Assembly (NCBI RefSeq): GCF_900166655.1
Contig: NZ_FVZB01000007.1
Location: 1,054,001-1,118,000 of the forward strand
Direction: 5' to 3'
DNA length: 64,000 nt
Origin: Halobacillus hunanensis
GTDB lineage: Bacteria > Bacillota > Bacilli > Bacillales > Halobacillaceae
In this document: piece by piece, positions 54,735 to 64,000 of the stretch
Layout of the letters: each line of letters starts with the position of its first letter
Position numbering within the stretch: the first letter of the stretch is position 1
Made by a program: the position numbers and the translations under genes
The notes under the pieces: model-generated
What the model saw: only the letters and a program-made list of their open reading frames with translations
What the model was told of the DNA's origin: nothing
Databases searched by the model: none

Positions 54735-56000
54735 TTAACCAGCTTTATTTAATTCTTGTTTTTCACTTTTATAGATATCAATTCCTGCTTCTTTCAGCAT
54801 CCATTCGATATGAACCCCATAACCTGAGGTAGGATCGTTTACAAAAACGTGAGTAACAGCACCAATAATTTTACCGTTTTGAATGATTGGACTCCCGCTC
54901 ATACCTTGTACAATCCCGCCTGTTTTCTTCAACAGTTCAGGGTCAGTTATCTTTACAATCATTCCCTTTGTTACAGGCTTATCTTTGGGCATATTACTGA
55001 CGATCTCAACATCGAATTCCTGGAGCTTCTCGCCTTCAAGTACTGTTAAAATTTTTGCCGGACCTTCTTCGACCTGTTCTGAGTAACCAACAGGTAACCC
55101 ATCCGGATACTTCTGATTGATAATTCCTTCGTCTAATTTGCCGAAGATACCGAACGGACTATTTTCCGTGATCGTTCCTATTCGGTCTTCTTTCAGAGAA
55201 AATTCAGCTCTCTTTTCCCCAGGAACACCTTGGCTTCCTTTTTCAATTGAGGTTACATTGGATTCAACAATAGTCCCTTTGTTGATTTCAATTGGCTGCT
55301 TCGTGTCCATATCTGCAATGACATGGCCAAGAGCACCATATTTACCGGAGTCAGGATGATAAAAAGTCATCGTCCCTATCCCAGCTGCTGAATCACGAAC
55401 GTAGAGACCAATTTGGTATTGGTCATCTTTTTTATTTAACGATGGAGTAAGTGACGTTTGGAACGTTTCTTCGCCTCTTTTTACTGTTAGTTCTACTGGT
55501 TCACTTTGATCTCCAGACTTATCCACTATCTCGGAAAGCTCCTCCATACTGTTCAATTCTTCTCCATTTCCTTTGAGAAGAATATCTCCGACTTGAATGT
55601 CTGCTTTCTCTCCCGGTGAAGTCGACTCTTCTTTATTTTCATTAACAAGATGATGTCCGACTACAAGAACACCTTTCGTTTGGAGTTGAACTCCAACCGA
55701 ATGACCGCCAGGAACTAAACGAATATCCTTCATTTTTCTAACATCCGTTTTCTTTAAAGGAATTCCTGCAAATTCATGAAATACCTCACTAGTGTTTGGT
55801 TCGACACTGTCAGAAGAAAAAGCTGTTCTTGCTTCATCTGTTTGACTCCAAACTTGAGAAGATTCAATTGGTTTGGAAGTACTGATACGAAGTTCTGTAG
55901 GGATGGATAAATATTCTTGAAATGGGCTAAATAAAGGTAAAGCGAGCATCAACAACAGGAGAACGGAGCCACATATATATCGGAATTTAAAATGGAACAC
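54735..56000 (-). CDS. spoIVB: SpoIV B serine peptidase (S55 family)
   Basis: 421 residues from GTG 56000. One N-terminal membrane helix (about 8-28, CGSVLLLLMLALPLFS) acts as uncleaved signal. A PDZ domain follows around 105-200 (GVLVVGHHLVNE ... IQVGDILLKGNGEELNSMEELSEIV). The S55 peptidase domain has the likely histidine in GALGHVIADMD and nucleophile Ser370 in QGMSGSPIIQNG. Made in the forespore, it crosses to the intermembrane space and cuts SpoIVFA, triggering pro-sigma-K processing. A perfect forespore -10 (CATTATA, about 56046-56052) lies upstream without a good -35. It is conserved between recN and spo0A. Confidence 0.94.
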   Translation of the reverse strand: MFHFKFRYICGSVLLLLMLALPLFSPFQEYLSIPTELRISTSKPIESSQVWSQTDEARTAFSSDSVEPNTSEVFHEFAGIPLKKTDVRKMKDIRLVPGGHSVGVQLQTKGVLVVGHHLVNENKEESTSPGEKADIQVGDILLKGNGEELNSMEELSEIVDKSGDQSEPVELTVKRGEETFQTSLTPSLNKKDDQYQIGLYVRDSAAGIGTMTFYHPDSGKYGALGHVIADMDTKQPIEINKGTIVESNVTSIEKGSQGVPGEKRAEFSLKEDRIGTITENSPFGIFGKLDEGIINQKYPDGLPVGYSEQVEEGPAKILTVLEGEKLQEFDVEIVSNMPKDKPVTKGMIVKITDPELLKKTGGIVQGMSGSPIIQNGKIIGAVTHVFVNDPTSGYGVHIEWMLKEAGIDIYKSEKQELNKAG

Positions 56001-56216
56001 TGTTAAACACTCCCTCTCACTCCTGTGCCAATGAATTGGCTTACTTATAATGTGGTCCTCAACTGCTGTTTTTAAACGAGCATAATCACAGAAATTATAG
56101 GATGCTTTGCCTTAGAAAGAAACATTCTCCAATCTGAAAGTAACAGGATTGAATACGGAAGTAAAGATTGAAGCAAATCTGATTCATAAAGCATAGTCAA
56201 GAAAGTTGTATCCATA

Positions 56217-56248
56217 TAAAAAACGTATGGAAAGCCATACGTTTTTTC
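56217..56248 (-). terminator. Terminator after recN
   Basis: AAAAACGTATGG and CCATACGTTTTT form a 12-pair stem with a four-base loop and T-runs. It begins a few bases after the recN stop. The rest of 56001-56216 shows no gene. Confidence 0.88.
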
Positions 56249-56251
56249 ATT

Positions 56252-57979
56252 CTAAGCATTTTGTTTATATTTAGTGGCCAGGGTTAACAACTCTTTTGCA
56301 TGTTCGATCGTTGTATCTGTCAGCTCGGCACCCGAAATCATTCTGGAAATTTCATCAGCTTTATCGTTTTCGGATAACTCGGTAACTACAGTTGATGTCC
56401 GATCGTTTGTAACATCTTTTTCAATTCTAATATGCGTATCAGCCATAGCTGCAACCTGTGGCAAATGTGATATGCACAAGACTTGTGAGTCACTTGAAAT
56501 TCCTTGAATCTTCTCTGCAATAGCCTGGGCTACACGACCGCTGACACCTGTATCCACTTCGTCAAAAATGACACTTGTTATCCCTTGATGGCGTGAAAAG
56601 ATACGTTTCAAGGCAAGCATAATTCGAGACATTTCTCCGCCTGAGGCAACTTTGTGCAGGTTCTTCAGCGGCTCACCGGGATTCGTAGTAATTAAGAAAG
56701 TAACGGTATCAAATCCCCGGGAATGTAAGCGTACACGCTTCCCTTCAAATTCAGGGTCATCTGGTCGGCCCTCTTTTATTTCTACATTCGTCTGAAATGA
56801 GGCTTTTTCCAGATATAGATCTGTTAACTCTTCGTGAATCAGGTTGGCTAAATGTTTAGATGCTTTTGTTCGAATATCGTGTATATTCTTTGCCTCAAGA
56901 GCGGCATCTTTACCAAGTTCCGTAATCTGCTCTTCCAATTTACTGAGGTGGGAATCTTTATTTTTAATCTCGTCTATCTCTTCTTCAATTTTCGAAGCAT
57001 ACTCCAGCATATCCTCTACGGTTTGTCCGTATTTCTTTTTTAATCGATTTAGTTCGCTTAACCTTGATTCAATATCATTTAAACGTTCTGGATCAAATTC
57101 AAGTTCAGCCATCTGAGTACTTAACTGAAAAGTCAGTTCCTCCATAACATAATAACTGTTGGACATTTCTTCTGAGAGCTTCCGTATTTGATTGTCATAA
57201 TCTGATGTATTCTCTAAAGAGGTCATCGCCAAACTCAGCCAGTCTAAACCTTTTTGTTCACCATATAACGCGTTGTAGGCATCATGAATCCCCTGATATA
57301 CCTTTTCATAATTCATGAGCTTTTTTCGCTCTTCTTCAAGCTCTTCGTCTTCAAACGGTTGTAAATCTGCCTCATGAAGCTCTCGCAGTTGAAACTCAAG
57401 CAAATCCAATCGCTGCGCCACTTCCTGTTCATTTTCACTAAGTTCATTATACCTTTTTTTGACCGTTTGATAATTTGTATATAACTGATCATACTCCTCT
57501 AAAGAAGGGGTCAGCTCGTCTATAATAAACATGTCAAGAAGGTCGATATGATGCTCCGGGTCCATCAAGGATTGAGTTTCATGTTGACTGTGAATATCAA
57601 TTAAGGTTGAACCAAATTCTCTTAAAATTCCCAGTGTAACGAGCTTGCCATTTACCCGGCAAATACTTTTGCCTTGGCGAGTGATCACTCTTTGCAAGAC
57701 AACCATGCCGTCTTCACTAATTTCAACCCCGAATTGCCTGCCTTTTTGATATACTGGATGAGTTGCTTCAACTGTAAATAACCCCTCAATTTCTGCTTTA
57801 TCAGTACCATGACGGACAAACTCAACAGAACCACGACCTCCTGACAAGAGCTGTATGGCATCTATGATAATGGACTTACCTGCGCCGGTCTCTCCTGTAA
57901 GTACTGTAAGTCCTTCTTTAAATGTGATGGATACTTGATTAATGATAGCAAAGTCCTTTATCGATAATTCAGTTAACAT
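56252..57979 (-). CDS. recN: DNA repair protein RecN (SMC-like)
   Basis: 575 residues. Walker A GETGAGKS lies near 29-36. Coiled-coil arms extend over about 160-360 (long runs of Glu, Leu, Lys and Arg), interrupted by a head-proximal hinge-like turn. Signature SGGEMSRIMLALK and Walker B VIFDEVDTGVSG follow near 440-485. It gathers at double-strand breaks and tethers DNA ends. It lies 15 bases after argR, in the usual argR-recN order. Confidence 0.96.
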   Translation of the reverse strand: MLTELSIKDFAIINQVSITFKEGLTVLTGETGAGKSIIIDAIQLLSGGRGSVEFVRHGTDKAEIEGLFTVEATHPVYQKGRQFGVEISEDGMVVLQRVITRQGKSICRVNGKLVTLGILREFGSTLIDIHSQHETQSLMDPEHHIDLLDMFIIDELTPSLEEYDQLYTNYQTVKKRYNELSENEQEVAQRLDLLEFQLRELHEADLQPFEDEELEEERKKLMNYEKVYQGIHDAYNALYGEQKGLDWLSLAMTSLENTSDYDNQIRKLSEEMSNSYYVMEELTFQLSTQMAELEFDPERLNDIESRLSELNRLKKKYGQTVEDMLEYASKIEEEIDEIKNKDSHLSKLEEQITELGKDAALEAKNIHDIRTKASKHLANLIHEELTDLYLEKASFQTNVEIKEGRPDDPEFEGKRVRLHSRGFDTVTFLITTNPGEPLKNLHKVASGGEMSRIMLALKRIFSRHQGITSVIFDEVDTGVSGRVAQAIAEKIQGISSDSQVLCISHLPQVAAMADTHIRIEKDVTNDRTSTVVTELSENDKADEISRMISGAELTDTTIEHAKELLTLATKYKQNA

Positions 57980-57994
57980 GGCGAATCACCTCAG

Positions 57995-58444
57995 CTATAA
58001 CATATTTAACAATTGTTCACTGATGCTTTCGGTTTGTTCTTTACTCCTGCAAATTATCAAACAAGTGTCATCGCCACAGATGGTTCCCATAATTTCTTCC
58101 CAATCAAGGTTGTCAATAAGGGCCCCTACTGCATTAGCATTTCCCGGCAATGTCTTTAAAATTATAAAGTGACCCGCTTGATCAATACTAACGAAAGCAT
58201 CCATCATAAGACGTTTTAATTTTTCTAATGGGTTAAAACGCTGGTCTGCAGGTAAACTGTATTTATATCGGCCATCGAGCATAGGAACTTTTACAAGATG
58301 TAATTCTTTTATATCCCTTGAAATTGTTGCTTGTGTGACATCATAGTCCATTGCCTTCAACCGATTCACTAACTCATCCTGTGTCTCAATATCATCGTTC
58401 GTGATTAACTCGCGAATCTTAATATGCCGCTGTCCTTTATTCAT
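57995..58444 (-). CDS. argR: Arginine repressor ArgR/AhrC
   Basis: 149 residues. The N-terminal winged helix (1-70) shows [24 protein letters not shown] and [16 protein letters not shown]. The C-terminal hexamer and arginine-binding domain (80-149) has [33 protein letters not shown], with the Asp pair that binds arginine. With arginine it represses biosynthetic arg genes and activates rocABC/DEF. A terminator-like hairpin separates it from tlyA. Confidence 0.95.
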   Translation of the reverse strand: MNKGQRHIKIRELITNDDIETQDELVNRLKAMDYDVTQATISRDIKELHLVKVPMLDGRYKYSLPADQRFNPLEKLKRLMMDAFVSIDQAGHFIILKTLPGNANAVGALIDNLDWEEIMGTICGDDTCLIICRSKEQTESISEQLLNML

Positions 58445-58458
58445 ATCGATCCTCCCAT

Positions 58459-58484
58459 AACAAAAGGGCTAAATAGTAGCCCTT
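58459..58484 (-). terminator. Hairpin between tlyA and argR
   Basis: On the minus strand AAGGGCTA and TAGCCCTT form an eight-pair stem with a five-base loop, followed by TTGTTAT. The T-run is broken, so termination may be partial and let transcripts reach argR. Confidence 0.6.
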
Positions 58485-58502
58485 GAATGTCATCTATATA
58501 AC

Positions 58503-59321
58503 CTATTTTCGATGCGCCTCGTGCGCTTCTGCCACCACACTATCCACTTCGACATCATCCGCTATATCTCCTGCTTCTTCGCCTGTCCAATATAAATGAA
58601 CGAGAAATTCGATATTTCCGTCGCCTCCGGTTATCGGTGAAAAAGTCAAGTTCTTTACCGAAAAACCCAACTGGCTTGCGAAGTCGAGAATTCTTCGGAT
58701 CACCAAATTGTGGATCGCAGCATCTCTAATAATCCCTTTTCTGCCGACCTGTTCCCGTCCTGCTTCAAACTGGGGTTTGATTAAGGCCACTACATCACTG
58801 TTTACATTCAGCAATTCGGTTAACACAGGCAGGATCAAACGCAGTGAAATAAACGAAACGTCAATGCTGGCAAATTGTGGCTTTCCTTCTGTCAAATCAT
58901 CTGGCGTCACATACCGAAAATTTGTTCGTTCCATAACAACTACTTGAGGATGATTTCTAAGCTTCCAGTCCAGCTGGTTGTAGCCAACATCGATTGCATA
59001 GCTAAGACGAGCACCATTTTGTAAGGCACAATCAGTAAATCCGCCTGTCGATGAGCCAATATCGATCATTGTCTTCCCCTTCAGGTCCAACGCGAACTTG
59101 TCTAGAGCTTTTTCAAGTTTCAACCCGCCCCTGCTTACATAAGGAATAGCGCTCCCTTTGACAGTAAGTTCGATCGTTTCGTCAACTTTTTGTCCAGGCT
59201 TATCAAGACGATGATTTCTTTCGAAAACAAGACCAGCCATTATGGTACGTTTAGCCTTTTCCCTCGTCTCAATCAATCCTCGTTCAACCATTAATAAATC
59301 CAATCGCACTTTTCTTCCCAT
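58503..59321 (-). CDS. tlyA: TlyA-family rRNA methyltransferase (YqxC)
   Basis: 272 residues. An S4 RNA-binding domain covers about 3-65 (VRLDLLMVERGLIETREKAKRTIMAGLV). The FtsJ-like methyltransferase domain has the SAM loop MIDIGSSTGGFTDCALQNGA near 90-110 and later LIKPQFEAGREQVG. It would 2'-O-methylate rRNA as in Mycobacterium TlyA; hemolysin naming in old annotations is not supported by the domain content. It follows dxs by three bases. Confidence 0.92.
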   Translation of the reverse strand: MGRKVRLDLLMVERGLIETREKAKRTIMAGLVFERNHRLDKPGQKVDETIELTVKGSAIPYVSRGGLKLEKALDKFALDLKGKTMIDIGSSTGGFTDCALQNGARLSYAIDVGYNQLDWKLRNHPQVVVMERTNFRYVTPDDLTEGKPQFASIDVSFISLRLILPVLTELLNVNSDVVALIKPQFEAGREQVGRKGIIRDAAIHNLVIRRILDFASQLGFSVKNLTFSPITGGDGNIEFLVHLYWTGEEAGDIADDVEVDSVVAEAHEAHRK

Positions 59322-59324
59322 AAT

Positions 59325-61214
59325 TTAGGCCCTCTGTTGCTTTTCAGGTATAATCTCTTTAATGTTCTTTATCACGTTGTCTTCCGTCAGTCCGATTTCG
59401 TCCCATAGTTCAGGGACGCTGCCGTGTTCAATAAATCGGTCAGGTACACCAAGTCGATTCACCCAGGAAAGATAGTTGTGCTCTTCTTTAAACTCCAGAA
59501 CACTAGAGCCAAACCCTCCCTGGAGCACCGCTTCTTCGACAGTTAATATAGGGAGCTTGTCCTTCATGATATCATGAAGCATCGCTTCATCCATCGGTTT
59601 AATGAATCGAGCGTTAACGACACGTACGGATAGTCCTTCTTTACTAAGCCGTTCGCTTGCAGCCATGGCCATAGGAATGGTGGTACCGAATGTTAAAATA
59701 ACAGCATCTGTACCGTCTTTTAGTAAATCCCAGCTGCCAATCGGTATCGTTTTCAGGTCATCACTCATCTTGACTCCTAATCCATTTCCTCGAGGATAGC
59801 GGATAGCAATCGGTCCATCATTATAGGTGACAGCTGTATGAACGAGATGCTGTCCTTCATCTTCGTCCTTCGGCATGGCAACCACCATGTTTGGAACAGA
59901 GCGGAGAAATGCCACATCAAACACTCCCTGATGAGTCTCCCCATCAGCTCCAACCAATCCTGCTCGGTCCACTCCGAATACGACATTTAGATTTTGTCTT
60001 GCCACATCGTGAATCACCTGGTCATATCCTCGTTGTAAGAAGGTTGAATAAATAGCGAGGAACGGTTTCATTCCTTGAGTTGCCAATCCAGCTGATAAGG
60101 TGGTAGCATGCTGCTCAGCGATCCCGACATCGAACAAACGATCCGGAAATTCTTCACCAAATTTTTCGAGCTTAGACCCCAATACCATTGCTGGTGTAAC
60201 CGCTACAACTCTTTTATCGATACGAGCCTCCTTCCTAAGCGTTTCGCTTATTACCTCACTCCACGCTGGAGGAGCATCAGCGGGTTTAATTTTTTCTCCA
60301 GATTCAATTTTATAAGGGCCGACACCGTGCCATTTGTCCTTATTATCTGTCTCGGCTGGATGATAACCCTTTCCCTTTTGGGTGATGACATGTACGATTA
60401 CAGGACCACTCGTCTTCTTAGCATAGTTTAAGTTCTCAAATAAATCATGATAATCATGACCATCTACAGGACCATAATAGGTAAAGCCTAATTCTTCAAA
60501 AAACATTCCAGGCAGCACAAAATACTTCATACTGTCTTTCAGTCTTTCAGCGGCCTGCGCTAATCTTCCCCCGACAGCAGGAATACGCTTAAGAATCCAT
60601 TCTAAATCGTCCTTTGCCCGGTTATATTTCCCAGCACTTCTCATGCGTCCTAATGCTCCATGTAAAGCACCAACATTTCTGGCAATTGACATTTCGTTAT
60701 CATTTAGGATAACGGTTACATTCTTTTTCTCATCACCGATATGATTAAGTGCTTCAAGAGCCATACCTCCAGTGAGAGCCCCGTCCCCGATAATAGGCAC
60801 AATAGAATGCGATTCATTCTTCAAATCGCGGGCAATCGCCATACCCATGGCTGCTGACAATGACGTTGAACTATGTCCAGTCTCCCAAATATCGTGCTCA
60901 CTTTCATTTCGTTTCGGAAAACCACACAACCCTTTATATTGTCTCAATGTATCAAATTGGCCGGCACGTCCTGTTAATATTTTATGAATATAAGACTGAT
61001 GTCCGACATCAAACAGCAAACGATCCTTTGGGCTTTCAAACACTTTGTGCAAAGCTAACGTAAGCTCTACGACACCGAGGTTTGCACCTAAATGCCCTCC
61101 TGTACCTGACAAATTTTCTATAAGAAACTTGCGCATATCTAATGAAAGTGCTTCTAATTGACCAATCGACATTTCCTTCATAAATGAAGGTTCTTTAATC
61201 TTGTACAGATCCAT
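59325..61214 (-). CDS. dxs: 1-deoxy-D-xylulose-5-phosphate synthase
   Basis: 629 residues. The thiamine diphosphate motif [18 protein letters not shown] ... LNDNEMSI lies near 145-178. Catalytic His and Glu regions ([30 protein letters not shown]) and the C-terminal transketolase domain are complete. It joins pyruvate and glyceraldehyde-3-phosphate in the first step of the MEP isoprenoid pathway, whose later product IspA handles. It lies 12 bases after oapA, so dxs probably shares the transcript that carries OLE RNA. Confidence 0.96.
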   Translation of the reverse strand: MDLYKIKEPSFMKEMSIGQLEALSLDMRKFLIENLSGTGGHLGANLGVVELTLALHKVFESPKDRLLFDVGHQSYIHKILTGRAGQFDTLRQYKGLCGFPKRNESEHDIWETGHSSTSLSAAMGMAIARDLKNESHSIVPIIGDGALTGGMALEALNHIGDEKKNVTVILNDNEMSIARNVGALHGALGRMRSAGKYNRAKDDLEWILKRIPAVGGRLAQAAERLKDSMKYFVLPGMFFEELGFTYYGPVDGHDYHDLFENLNYAKKTSGPVIVHVITQKGKGYHPAETDNKDKWHGVGPYKIESGEKIKPADAPPAWSEVISETLRKEARIDKRVVAVTPAMVLGSKLEKFGEEFPDRLFDVGIAEQHATTLSAGLATQGMKPFLAIYSTFLQRGYDQVIHDVARQNLNVVFGVDRAGLVGADGETHQGVFDVAFLRSVPNMVVAMPKDEDEGQHLVHTAVTYNDGPIAIRYPRGNGLGVKMSDDLKTIPIGSWDLLKDGTDAVILTFGTTIPMAMAASERLSKEGLSVRVVNARFIKPMDEAMLHDIMKDKLPILTVEEAVLQGGFGSSVLEFKEEHNYLSWVNRLGVPDRFIEHGSVPELWDEIGLTEDNVIKNIKEIIPEKQQRA

Positions 61215-61226
61215 TAAAGGACCCCC

Positions 61227-61826
61227 TTAGCGTGATTTTCTAGCATGATTTGATGCGCTAGAAAGAATATTGATTTTTGTTTTATCTTCTACCCAGGCAA
61301 TGAGGCGGGCAGTTGTAAAAATGACTTTAGTGGAAGAATGGATGGCAAAGTATTTCCCAAGAGCTTTGCCCCCGACCGTTAAAGCCGCCACCACACTCGT
61401 TACGAACACTGAAAAAACAAGCTGAAAGGTAGAGCCGTCGTCGTGTCCCAGAACATTAACAATTTGAAGAACTACGACAGTCGAAGCTGTTCCACTCACT
61501 ATACCAGATATATCCCCGATTACATCGTTACAGAAACTTGCAAATCGATCAGCATTCCTAACGATGATAATCGCTTCCTTAGCTCCTCTAATTTTCTCAG
61601 AAGCCATAGAATGAAATGGGGTCTCCTGAGCCGCCGTCGCAGCTATTCCTAGCATATCAAAAATAACCCCTATAAATACAATAGCCAGTACAATTAAAAT
61701 CCCAGCTACCCATATAACACCACTTAAAGCAGATGTTGAAATAACTGAAAAAATAGCCGCTAACACAAATGTGATAACGGCAATACTCAAACTAAATTTC
61801 ACTGATTTTTTAAATTGATTATCCAT
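61227..61826 (-). CDS. oapA: OLE-associated membrane protein OapA
   Basis: 199 residues from ATG 61826 (GAGGTT just upstream; an in-frame ATG at 61838 lacks a site). Four hydrophobic segments: about 9-31, 35-60, 110-130 and 137-155. The stretch FIGVIFDMLGIAATAAQETPFHSMA ... VRNADRFASFCNDVIGDISGIVSG resembles the DUF21/CNNM membrane family. Basic residues are plentiful, fitting RNA contact. It lies directly downstream of a large structured RNA and upstream of dxs, the arrangement known for OLE RNA and OapA. Identification rests on that context plus sequence style. Confidence 0.85.
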   Translation of the reverse strand: MDNQFKKSVKFSLSIAVITFVLAAIFSVISTSALSGVIWVAGILIVLAIVFIGVIFDMLGIAATAAQETPFHSMASEKIRGAKEAIIIVRNADRFASFCNDVIGDISGIVSGTASTVVVLQIVNVLGHDDGSTFQLVFSVFVTSVVAALTVGGKALGKYFAIHSSTKVIFTTARLIAWVEDKTKINILSSASNHARKSR

Positions 61827-61879
61827 TTTCAACCTCATTATTTAAATACATTCGTATGTAGGAAAGGAATGGTCATGAA

Positions 61880-62500
61880 AAAGGTAAAAATTACGGCTTA
61901 GGTCTAGTAGGTTTTCCCAATCAGATACCGAGTGTCACCACTCTGGCGGTTCCCCTTTAAATCCGACTCAGCCCCGTCTCCGGAAACTGGACTAGATTGC
62001 CACTGAGTCCGTACTATAATTCCCTTTTCATGTCCGTCCTAGAACAGTCTAGGGGATTTCCCCGACAGCCTTTGACCGTTCCTTAGCCTCTTTTGCAGTT
62101 CCGATTTCATATAGCGCAAGCCTTCATTCTCCAGTGGCCATCCGAAGATGTGACTGCCCCATGACTATAATCCCCTCGACCCCACTCAAGGCAGGCTACG
62201 CTGCTCATACAGTAAATTAAACCATATAAAGCAGGTTCATACCCCATTTCATAAGAATCTCCGGCGGGAGATACTCTTACAAAGATGGGCCTCCGCGGAA
62301 GAAGGGTCAACGCCCACATGCCTTTGTGGATCGCCCTGCCACCTTAACTCCCAGCACCGACCCAAGGCTGGGCGCCTCAAGCCGGCACAAGGAACTTCAT
62401 CGATGTGCCCTTTGGCGGATTTTTAGGCCCGCCTTCAGGAACGGAGGACCGACTAGAATACTGCACCATCCCTTTTGTAATTTTAATAATACCATATTCC
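61880..62500 (-). ncRNA. ole: OLE RNA (ornate, large, extremophilic RNA)
   Basis: A 694-base gap between ispA and oapA, markedly GC-richer and more structured than other gaps, with no conserved reading frame. Read on the minus strand it is full of GC-rich hairpins, for example GGCGGGCC/GGATTTTTAGGCCCGCC-type pairing near 62420-62440 and TCTCCCGCCGGAGA near 62262-62275. The ends can pair: CTAGTCGG (62456-62449) with CCTACTAG (61911-61904), one mismatch. Size (about 0.6 kb), location inside the ispA-dxs isoprenoid operon and the adjacent OapA gene match OLE RNA of extremophilic Firmicutes. Ends are approximate. Known OLE RNA sits at the membrane with OapA and affects tolerance to cold, alcohols and Mg2+. 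Confidence 0.85.
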
Positions 62501-62532
62501 TTAAGGTTGCTCAATAAATATCCTTTAGACCT

Positions 62533-63414
62533 TTATCGATCCCTCGTGCTTAAGAAATCAACCAGTGCAGCTAAAAAAGTATCATTCAATCCAGTTTGTT
62601 CTAGAGATTGTAAGGCCACATCCATATACCCGTTCATCTCCCTGATCGCTCCTTCAATGCCCAACAATTGCGGATAGGTGCTTTTATCGTTTCCTTCGTC
62701 ACTGCCAACCGGTTTACCGATAGCATCGGCATCTCCTAAAACATCTAAAATATCATCCTGTATTTGAAATATAAGACCAAGGACGTTTGCCATGTTCTCG
62801 ATTTTCTGAAAGGTTTCAGAAGTAGTATGACTAAGAAAAGCACCCGCCACAATAGCAAAGGAAAGCAACTGTCCCGTTTTATTCATGTGAATAGATTTTA
62901 ATTCATCTATCGAGACCTGTTTCCCTTCACTTCGCATATCCTGCATTTGTCCATCCACCATTCCAGCCCCGCCACTTGACCTGGAAAGCTCGCGGATCAG
63001 AAACACTTTTTCATCACTAGTCAAATTGGAGTCTTCGGAAATCACTTGAAAGCTTAGTGTGAGGAGAGCATCCCCCGCAAGAATTGCCGTAGCTTCATCA
63101 TATGCCTTATGAATAGTTGGCTGACCTCTTCTCATGTCATCATTATCCATTGCAGGAAGATCATCATGAATTAAAGAGTATGTATGGACCATCTCCAAGG
63201 CACATGCTGCTGTGTATCCGCGAGTGTAATCAACCCCAAACGCCTCCATTGTTGAAAGAAGTAGTATTGGTCGAACACGCTTTCCTCCAGCCTCAATGGA
63301 ATGAACAATAGCATCTCGTACTCGCCCAGGGTTAATGTGCTTGTTGACGTATCCCAACAATTTTTCATTTATAGTTTGTTGATAATCCCTCAGATGTTCT
63401 TGAAATGCCTCCAC
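62533..63414 (-). CDS. ispA: Farnesyl diphosphate synthase (YqiD)
   Basis: 293 residues from GTG 63414, which shares one base with the xseB TAG stop. The first Asp-rich motif is HDDLPAMDNDDMRRG (about 82-96) and the second FQIQDDILDVLGD (about 222-234). GGKRVRPILL near 44-53 is the usual basic site. Small residues before the first motif fit a C15 product. It condenses IPP and DMAPP made through the pathway begun by Dxs. OLE RNA follows in the same direction. Confidence 0.95.
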   Translation of the reverse strand: MEAFQEHLRDYQQTINEKLLGYVNKHINPGRVRDAIVHSIEAGGKRVRPILLLSTMEAFGVDYTRGYTAACALEMVHTYSLIHDDLPAMDNDDMRRGQPTIHKAYDEATAILAGDALLTLSFQVISEDSNLTSDEKVFLIRELSRSSGGAGMVDGQMQDMRSEGKQVSIDELKSIHMNKTGQLLSFAIVAGAFLSHTTSETFQKIENMANVLGLIFQIQDDILDVLGDADAIGKPVGSDEGNDKSTYPQLLGIEGAIREMNGYMDVALQSLEQTGLNDTFLAALVDFLSTRDR

Positions 63415-63650
63415 TATTCCTCCTCCTGAACTTCGTAAGGTTCAAATTCTCCGTGTTCATTTAAAATTTGCTGCATTTGATCTTCCACAAGATTAAGCTT
63501 TCCATTACAAAGCTTTGAAAGCTTCATGCCTTCCTGATAATACTGGATCGCTTCCTCCAGAGGAACATCACCTTCCTCGAGCTTTTCAACAAGTTTTTCC
63601 AATTGTTCCATGGCCTGCTCAAAAGTGAGTTCTTTTTCTTGATTTGTCAT
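63414..63650 (-). CDS. xseB: Exodeoxyribonuclease VII small subunit
   Basis: 78 residues, highly acidic and helical, with the family core [35 protein letters not shown]. It forms coiled-coil partners for XseA in the ATP-independent exonuclease that trims single-stranded DNA. It overlaps xseA by four bases (ATGA) and ispA by one, so these genes are coupled in one operon. Confidence 0.95.
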   Translation of the reverse strand: MTNQEKELTFEQAMEQLEKLVEKLEEGDVPLEEAIQYYQEGMKLSKLCNGKLNLVEDQMQQILNEHGEFEPYEVQEEE

Positions 63651-64000
63651 GATTGCTCCTCCTCAATATCATTTACAATACAATGCAGGCTGCCGTTGTG
63701 AAGCTTTACCGTCAATGAATGGCCGGGCTCTGTTTGATGAACACTTTTTAGTACCTTTCCTTTTTCTGTATAAGGAATGGCATAACCTCTTTTCATTATG
63801 TCTAGAGGATTTAATAGTCCCAATTTATCTATGACAGCATGAAATTGATCTTTTTTCGCACGGACCTGCCTGTTAATGCTTATCGTTAATTGCTTTGTTT
63901 GTTTATCCAAGAGTTTTCGATTCATTTGAAATTCCTCTTGTGGATGCTGTTGAATTAAGCGCTTCTCCAAGTATGATAAACGTTCTTTTTTCTGCTTATA
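63647..64000 (-). CDS. xseA: Exodeoxyribonuclease VII large subunit, C-terminal fragment (window edge)
   Basis: The frame is open from the window edge through about 117 codons to the stop at 63647. The visible part is the helical C-terminal region ([40 protein letters not shown]) and the final beta segment [22 protein letters not shown] ... [14 protein letters not shown], which is typical of XseA. The catalytic part lies outside the window. A start placed at 63970 would be artificial; translation clearly continues upstream. Confidence 0.92.
   Translation of the reverse strand, partial: YKQKKERLSYLEKRLIQQHPQEEFQMNRKLLDKQTKQLTISINRQVRAKKDQFHAVIDKLGLLNPLDIMKRGYAIPYTEKGKVLKSVHQTEPGHSLTVKLHNGSLHCIVNDIEEEQS

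Noticed and set aside
56046-56075. Forespore promoter of spoIVB
   Set aside because: The -10 CATTATA is perfect but no -35 matching GHATR lies 17-18 bases upstream, so it is only mentioned under spoIVB.
61880-62500. tmRNA, RNase P RNA or 6S RNA as identity of the large RNA
   Set aside because: No alanine-tRNA-like ends or RNase P core motifs are seen, and the position beside a DUF21-like protein in the isoprenoid operon fits OLE instead.
62107-62517. Open frames of 60-90 codons on both strands inside the ispA-oapA gap
   Set aside because: They overlap the structured OLE RNA, lack ribosome sites and have unnatural composition; the RNA explains the region better.

Overview
The window reads as chromosomal DNA of a spore-forming Bacillaceae. 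Gene order follows the spoVA-spoIIA ... fur-spoIIM ... bkd ... spo0A-spoIVB-recN-argR-tlyA-dxs-ispA-xse stretch known from Bacillus subtilis. An OLE RNA with its partner OapA, the moderate base composition and the sequence style point to a salt- or alkali-adapted relative such as Halobacillus or a neighbouring genus. That placement is inference; sporulation is directly supported (sigma-F, SpoIIAA/AB, SpoIIM, SpoVA, SpoIVB, Spo0A). Almost everything is core genome. I see no insertion sequence, prophage, CRISPR array, tRNA or rRNA.

Layout. 1-5.8 kb (minus): spoVA operon (A-B-C-D-E, the last cut by the window edge), then sigF, spoIIAB, spoIIAA and dacF, with good forespore and sigma-H promoter matches. 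5.9-9.2 kb: nucleoside salvage (pdp, pupG, deoB). 9.3-11.9 kb: xerD, yqzK, fur (PerR box plus Fur-like box upstream) and spoIIM. 11.9-20 kb: endonuclease Q-like protein, nudF, yqkF/E/B, yqjQ/P/N and a glycerophosphodiesterase. 20-28.4 kb: rnz, a YczE-like membrane protein, a 156-bp inverted-repeat element, an FtsX-type ABC exporter, and a pair made of an acetolactate-synthase-like enzyme and an aldehyde dehydrogenase. 28.4-36.5 kb: glutamate dehydrogenase, DNA polymerase IV, an M20 peptidase, and a methylmalonyl-CoA cassette (carboxyltransferase, a B12-domain/epimerase fusion, mutase). A 39-residue gene at 36.66 kb resembles Prli42. 36.8-39 kb: L,D-transpeptidase, YqjA and bacilliredoxin BrxB with a striking 20-bp-periodic TTGCA array upstream.

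39-49 kb: the branched-chain 2-oxoacid operon (ptb-bcd-buk-lpdV-bkdAA-bkdAB-bkdB) and its activator BkdR. It turns Leu/Ile/Val into branched acyl-CoA; the propionyl-CoA from Ile/Val could feed the methylmalonyl-CoA cassette next door. 49-53.6 kb: YqzF, a DUF294/CBS/cNMP protein coupled to a DEDDh exonuclease, and an aspartokinase. 53.7-64 kb: spo0A (0A boxes and a sigma-H promoter), spoIVB, recN, argR, tlyA, dxs, oapA, the ~0.6-kb OLE RNA, ispA, xseB and the 3' end of xseA.

The most exciting items are the OLE RNA/OapA locus, the seven-unit TTGCA array at brxB, the palindrome shared by the ptb and bkdR leaders combined with a variant GAFTGA loop in BkdR, the B12-domain/epimerase fusion, and the Prli42-like miniprotein.
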